The position numbers and the translations under genes were made by a program. A DNA stretch of 64,000 bases from Parabacteroides distasonis. GTDB taxonomy: Bacteria > Bacteroidota > Bacteroidia > Bacteroidales > Tannerellaceae. The stretch's first letter is position 1; each line of letters opens with the position of its first letter. Under the pieces are notes generated by a model. The model was not told where the DNA came from, did not search any database, and saw only the letters and a list, made by a program, of their open reading frames with translations. Below are positions 61,462 to 64,000 of this stretch, one piece after another. The stretch spans positions 35,421 through 99,420 of the forward strand of contig NZ_SRYM01000011.1 of assembly GCF_004793765.1 (NCBI RefSeq), given 5' to 3'.

Positions 61462-62481
61462 CTAATTAGATGACAAATGTACGAAAATTTCCTCTACGTC
61501 CCGGTCGCTGAGGCATACTTGTTGGTAAACATCTCGCAGAAGCTCCGGGTTGATCTTCTTGAAATCTTTTTCTAAAGGGGTGATGAAAAGACCTCCGATA
61601 TCGGCAGCTCCCGGGCTGGACAGGAGATGGTCGTTGCCCTCGGCCTCGTATTGCCACGGGCGGTGGCGCTTGCGGGGGATCATGGTGATTACCCACTGAT
61701 TGCCGTAATAGGAGCCGAAGAGATTCATCATCGGCTCAGGCTCGCCGGGGGGAAGCGGCAGGGCGGCGTAGATCTCCTTGAAGAGCCGGGTGGCGGCCTC
61801 GGCGGTGGCGGCTTGGATGACGAGGCCGGGGCGGAGGTTTCCGGTGAGCGGGAATATACGGGCGCCGGAAACGCTCGCTTCCGGATGTCGGAAACGCTCG
61901 CTTCCGGGTGTCGGAAACGCTCGCTTCCGGGTGTCGGAAATGCTCGCTTCCGGGTGTCGGATAAATTCGGTCACCTCCTCGTCCAGTGGCATGATGCCTC
62001 GTGTCACCGCTTGGAAGTGGGCATGATCCGGTGCCGAGGCTCCGCTACGGGGTCCATTGTAGAAGACGGTGAAGGGAGCGAGTCTCCTTGTCAGTTCCAA
62101 GAAGTCATTCCATTGCGGCAATATCAGTTGCGGAGTATGTTTCCGGGTAGGGATCGTGAAATGCTGGGGAAAGATCGGGTAGGGGTTGCACAATACCAGA
62201 TGGCGAAAGCCGAAAGGCAGTCGCTCCTGTTCCACCGGCAGGTTCTCGGGACATAGGAAGCACTTGCGTTCTTTTAGGGATCGGGCATCTACCTTGGCCC
62301 CGGTGGAAACAATACGGGCGGGATTGAATTGCGCACGTATCGAGAACCCTCCCATATCGAAGGATTTTACTTGCACGGCCTCCAGCGCCTTATAGTTCTT
62401 CTCGGCCAATGGCCATGTCACGAGTTGCTTGGCTAATAATTCGGTCGCTTGCGATGAGCTGACCCAGTTGTTTGGTTTCAT
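61462..62481 (-). CDS. DUF4922 family protein, HIT-like phosphorylase/transferase fold
   Basis: This is probably a cytoplasmic nucleotide-sugar or dinucleotide phosphorylase-like enzyme of the HIT/GalT superfamily. I choose the start at 62481 (MKPNNWVSSSQ), which overlaps the glycosyltransferase stop as ATGA. The catalytic-type motif is GPRSGASAPDHAHFQAVTRG, an HxH-like site. ERKCFLCPENLP (two Cys) lies near residue 80. Residues about 175-205 (HPEASISDTRKRAFPTPGSE and onward) are low-complexity. They are encoded by a 23-bp tandem repeat and look inserted into the domain. The substrate is unknown. Confidence 0.82.
   Translation of the reverse strand: MKPNNWVSSSQATELLAKQLVTWPLAEKNYKALEAVQVKSFDMGGFSIRAQFNPARIVSTGAKVDARSLKERKCFLCPENLPVEQERLPFGFRHLVLCNPYPIFPQHFTIPTRKHTPQLILPQWNDFLELTRRLAPFTVFYNGPRSGASAPDHAHFQAVTRGIMPLDEEVTEFIRHPEASISDTRKRAFPTPGSERFRHPEASVSGARIFPLTGNLRPGLVIQAATAEAATRLFKEIYAALPLPPGEPEPMMNLFGSYYGNQWVITMIPRKRHRPWQYEAEGNDHLLSSPGAADIGGLFITPLEKDFKKINPELLRDVYQQVCLSDRDVEEIFVHLSSN
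61866..61957. repeat. Four tandem 23-bp repeats inside the DUF4922 gene
   Basis: Units start at 61866, 61889, 61912 and 61935. Each opens CGGAAACGCTCGCTTCCGG or differs from it by one base, and a broken fifth copy follows. A period of 23 is not a multiple of three, so each unit is read in a different frame, and gain or loss of one unit would shift the frame. Two related units with the same period lie at 1547-1592. Confidence 0.9.
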
Positions 62482-63938
62482 TGTCTTTCCATGTTTAAGC
62501 GGGCCTCGAGTTCCCAAGTCCTGATTTTATCCTTATATATATTATGGTTGTTCATTTTTACGACATCCAATGAGGCGTCGGAGTTATCTTCCCAACGGCG
62601 GCAAAGGTACAGCACGTCGTAGATCCGCCCGATCGGGTATTCACGGCTGATGCGCAAGCCGAGGGCGTAATCTTCTCCGTAACTGGTGTTCGGGAGGTTC
62701 AGTTTCCGCAGCAGGGGCGTGTAAAAGGCCCGGGGCGCACCGAGCCCGTTGATGCGGAGGGCGTTATTGCGGCCGTTCTCTGGGGTCCATTCCTTATGGT
62801 CGATGATTCCGGGCGGGATGGTTCGCATATCGAAATCGGTCATTCGGTAGGTTCCGACTACCATGGCGCATCGCTGCTCGTAGAATGCTTCCACGATCTT
62901 ACGCAGGGTATGCTCGTCGCTGTATACGTCATCACTGTCCAATTGGATGGCGAACTTGCCGCAAGCCGAATGGTGTATTCCTATATTCCAGCAACCCCCG
63001 ATGCCGAGGTCGTCACGCTCCGGCTGGATATGGATAATACGAGGGTCTGTGGCGGCAATCGTTTGGATTCGCTCGGAGGTGCCGTCCGTGGAATGATTGT
63101 CGATAATGATCAGGTTAAAGGGGAAGGATGTCTCTTGCCGCAGTACGGAGCGGATAGCGTCTTCGATCGTCCGTACACGGTTACGTACCGGGATGATAAC
63201 GGAGGCTTCCGTCTGAAATGCCTGCTCATCAAAACGGACTGGCTTGAAATGAGGGGGCAAGTAACCGCCTATCATCTTTAGGTGGTCTGTACAGGCGGCT
63301 TCCATCTCGATTTGTACGGAGCGGTTCTTGGGATCTACGTAGTCGAACATCTTCTCTCCGGATTTCCTTAGATCATTCTCTATCTCTGTATATAGATATT
63401 CGTTGATGTGCGTCAGTGGGGCGTTCTGGGAGACTTTCAGGCGCAAGTCGTAGAGCCCGGCGAACGTATATTCCGTGTTCATGGAGGCTATGGCGTTTTG
63501 TAGCGTGGAAGAACGATAGAGCAGGAGGGAGCCGAAATTGAAATCATCCCTAAGACTTCCTTTCTGGTAATCGATCACCGGATGGAGGTTGAGTTTACCC
63601 TCCTTCTTCTCGTAATAATCGGAGTAAACCATGCCGGATCTCGTATCGTCGGCGATAGCGGCAAAACGCTCTAGGGCATACATGCCTAATTGAAGCTTAT
63701 CGGTCTTCGTATAAATCAATGTATAATCGGTACTGGCATAGCTGGCTATTTTCTGGAGGGCTTTCGTACTCTGGATATTCTCCGTGTAGATTAAGTAGCA
63801 GGGATAGATAGCCTTGGCGTGAGGATTGTCCGTGATTAGATAGATCTGATCCACTAAGGATGACTCGGCTAATTGCGCTACTGTTTGTTGTGTCGCCTCT
63901 ATTTCCCCATAGGGGATAAAGCAATTGATTCGTTTCAT
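62478..63938 (-). CDS. Family 2 glycosyltransferase with N-terminal extension
   Basis: The protein has 486 residues. The first 235 or so form a second glycosyltransferase-like domain (MKRINCFIPYGEIEATQQTVAQLAESSLVDQIYLITDN). The C-terminal half is a clear GT2 domain: ASVIIPVRNRVRTIEDAIRSVLRQ, IIIDNHSTDGTSERI, and the metal-binding FAIQLDSDDVYS. A conserved EDYALGLRISREYP follows. It is the first gene of the minus-strand operon leading to DUF4922, sppA, lpxK and thiL; only 62 bp of its upstream region is in the window. Donor and acceptor are unknown. A surface glycan role is likely. Confidence 0.88.
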   Translation of the reverse strand: MKRINCFIPYGEIEATQQTVAQLAESSLVDQIYLITDNPHAKAIYPCYLIYTENIQSTKALQKIASYASTDYTLIYTKTDKLQLGMYALERFAAIADDTRSGMVYSDYYEKKEGKLNLHPVIDYQKGSLRDDFNFGSLLLYRSSTLQNAIASMNTEYTFAGLYDLRLKVSQNAPLTHINEYLYTEIENDLRKSGEKMFDYVDPKNRSVQIEMEAACTDHLKMIGGYLPPHFKPVRFDEQAFQTEASVIIPVRNRVRTIEDAIRSVLRQETSFPFNLIIIDNHSTDGTSERIQTIAATDPRIIHIQPERDDLGIGGCWNIGIHHSACGKFAIQLDSDDVYSDEHTLRKIVEAFYEQRCAMVVGTYRMTDFDMRTIPPGIIDHKEWTPENGRNNALRINGLGAPRAFYTPLLRKLNLPNTSYGEDYALGLRISREYPIGRIYDVLYLCRRWEDNSDASLDVVKMNNHNIYKDKIRTWELEARLNMERQ

Positions 63939-64000
63939 TGTATATTATTGCTGTCCGATAAACCTTTTTATTGCAAGATAAAATTAGGGTCGATTCCATT

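Noticed and set aside
61866..61957. Possible CRISPR array
   Set aside because: The four 23-bp units are directly adjacent with no spacers and lie inside a coding gene, so this is a simple tandem repeat.

Overview
This window is chromosomal DNA of a Bacteroidales bacterium, most likely Parabacteroides. The evidence is the Bacteroidetes-type division/cell-wall cluster, the RprX/RprY two-component pair, SusC/SusD loci controlled by ECF sigma/FecR pairs, TAnnTTTG-type promoter boxes and weak Shine-Dalgarno sites. No rRNA, tRNA, CRISPR array or IS transposase was recognised.

Layout: (1) 1-9380, same-strand dcw operon: end of mraY, murD, ftsW, murG, murC, ftsQ, ftsA, ftsZ, then a YqeY-like gene and a strong terminator. 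(2) 9496-13286, a CstA-type transporter facing rprY and rprX. (3) 13551-16370, an outer-membrane beta-barrel protein. (4) 16501-32744, a polysaccharide utilisation locus (PUL1): divergent ECF sigma gene, then fecR, susC, susD and three glycoside hydrolases (a GH106-like enzyme, GH78, GH106), pointing to a rhamnose-containing glycan. (5) about 32831-38340, mobilizable element ME1 on the minus strand: tyrosine integrase, small integrase-associated protein, oriT-like hairpin, MobV relaxase and two cargo genes. (6) 38525-42955, the remains of a second PUL: sigma, fecR and a susC cut off at about residue 868 with no susD. (7) 42955-47168, minus strand: an NPCBM-containing glycosidase and a double DUF1080 lipoprotein. 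(8) about 47290-57060, mobilizable element ME2 on the plus strand: integrase, small integrase-associated protein, primase-helicase with a premature stop, TOPRIM primase, oriT-like hairpin, MobV relaxase and a four-gene AT-rich cargo operon. (9) 57526-63938, minus-strand housekeeping genes: glycosyltransferase, DUF4922 protein, sppA, lpxK, thiL.

Two observations stand out. The ME2 cargo (HNH-like membrane protein, CxxCxxCC protein, TerB-like protein, glycine-rich membrane protein) has the look of an undescribed defence or membrane-stress system. ME1 and ME2 also place their unrelated cargo behind the same approximately 250-nt leader. It has a TACTTTTG box, a tiny ORF preceded by GCGTTATG, a palindrome whose centre has changed in a pairing-preserving way, and two mutually exclusive hairpins just before the cargo start codon. 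This looks like an attenuation device that travels with the elements.

A further oddity is a 23-bp tandem repeat, out of phase with codons, inside the DUF4922 gene; two related units with the same period lie between murD and ftsW.
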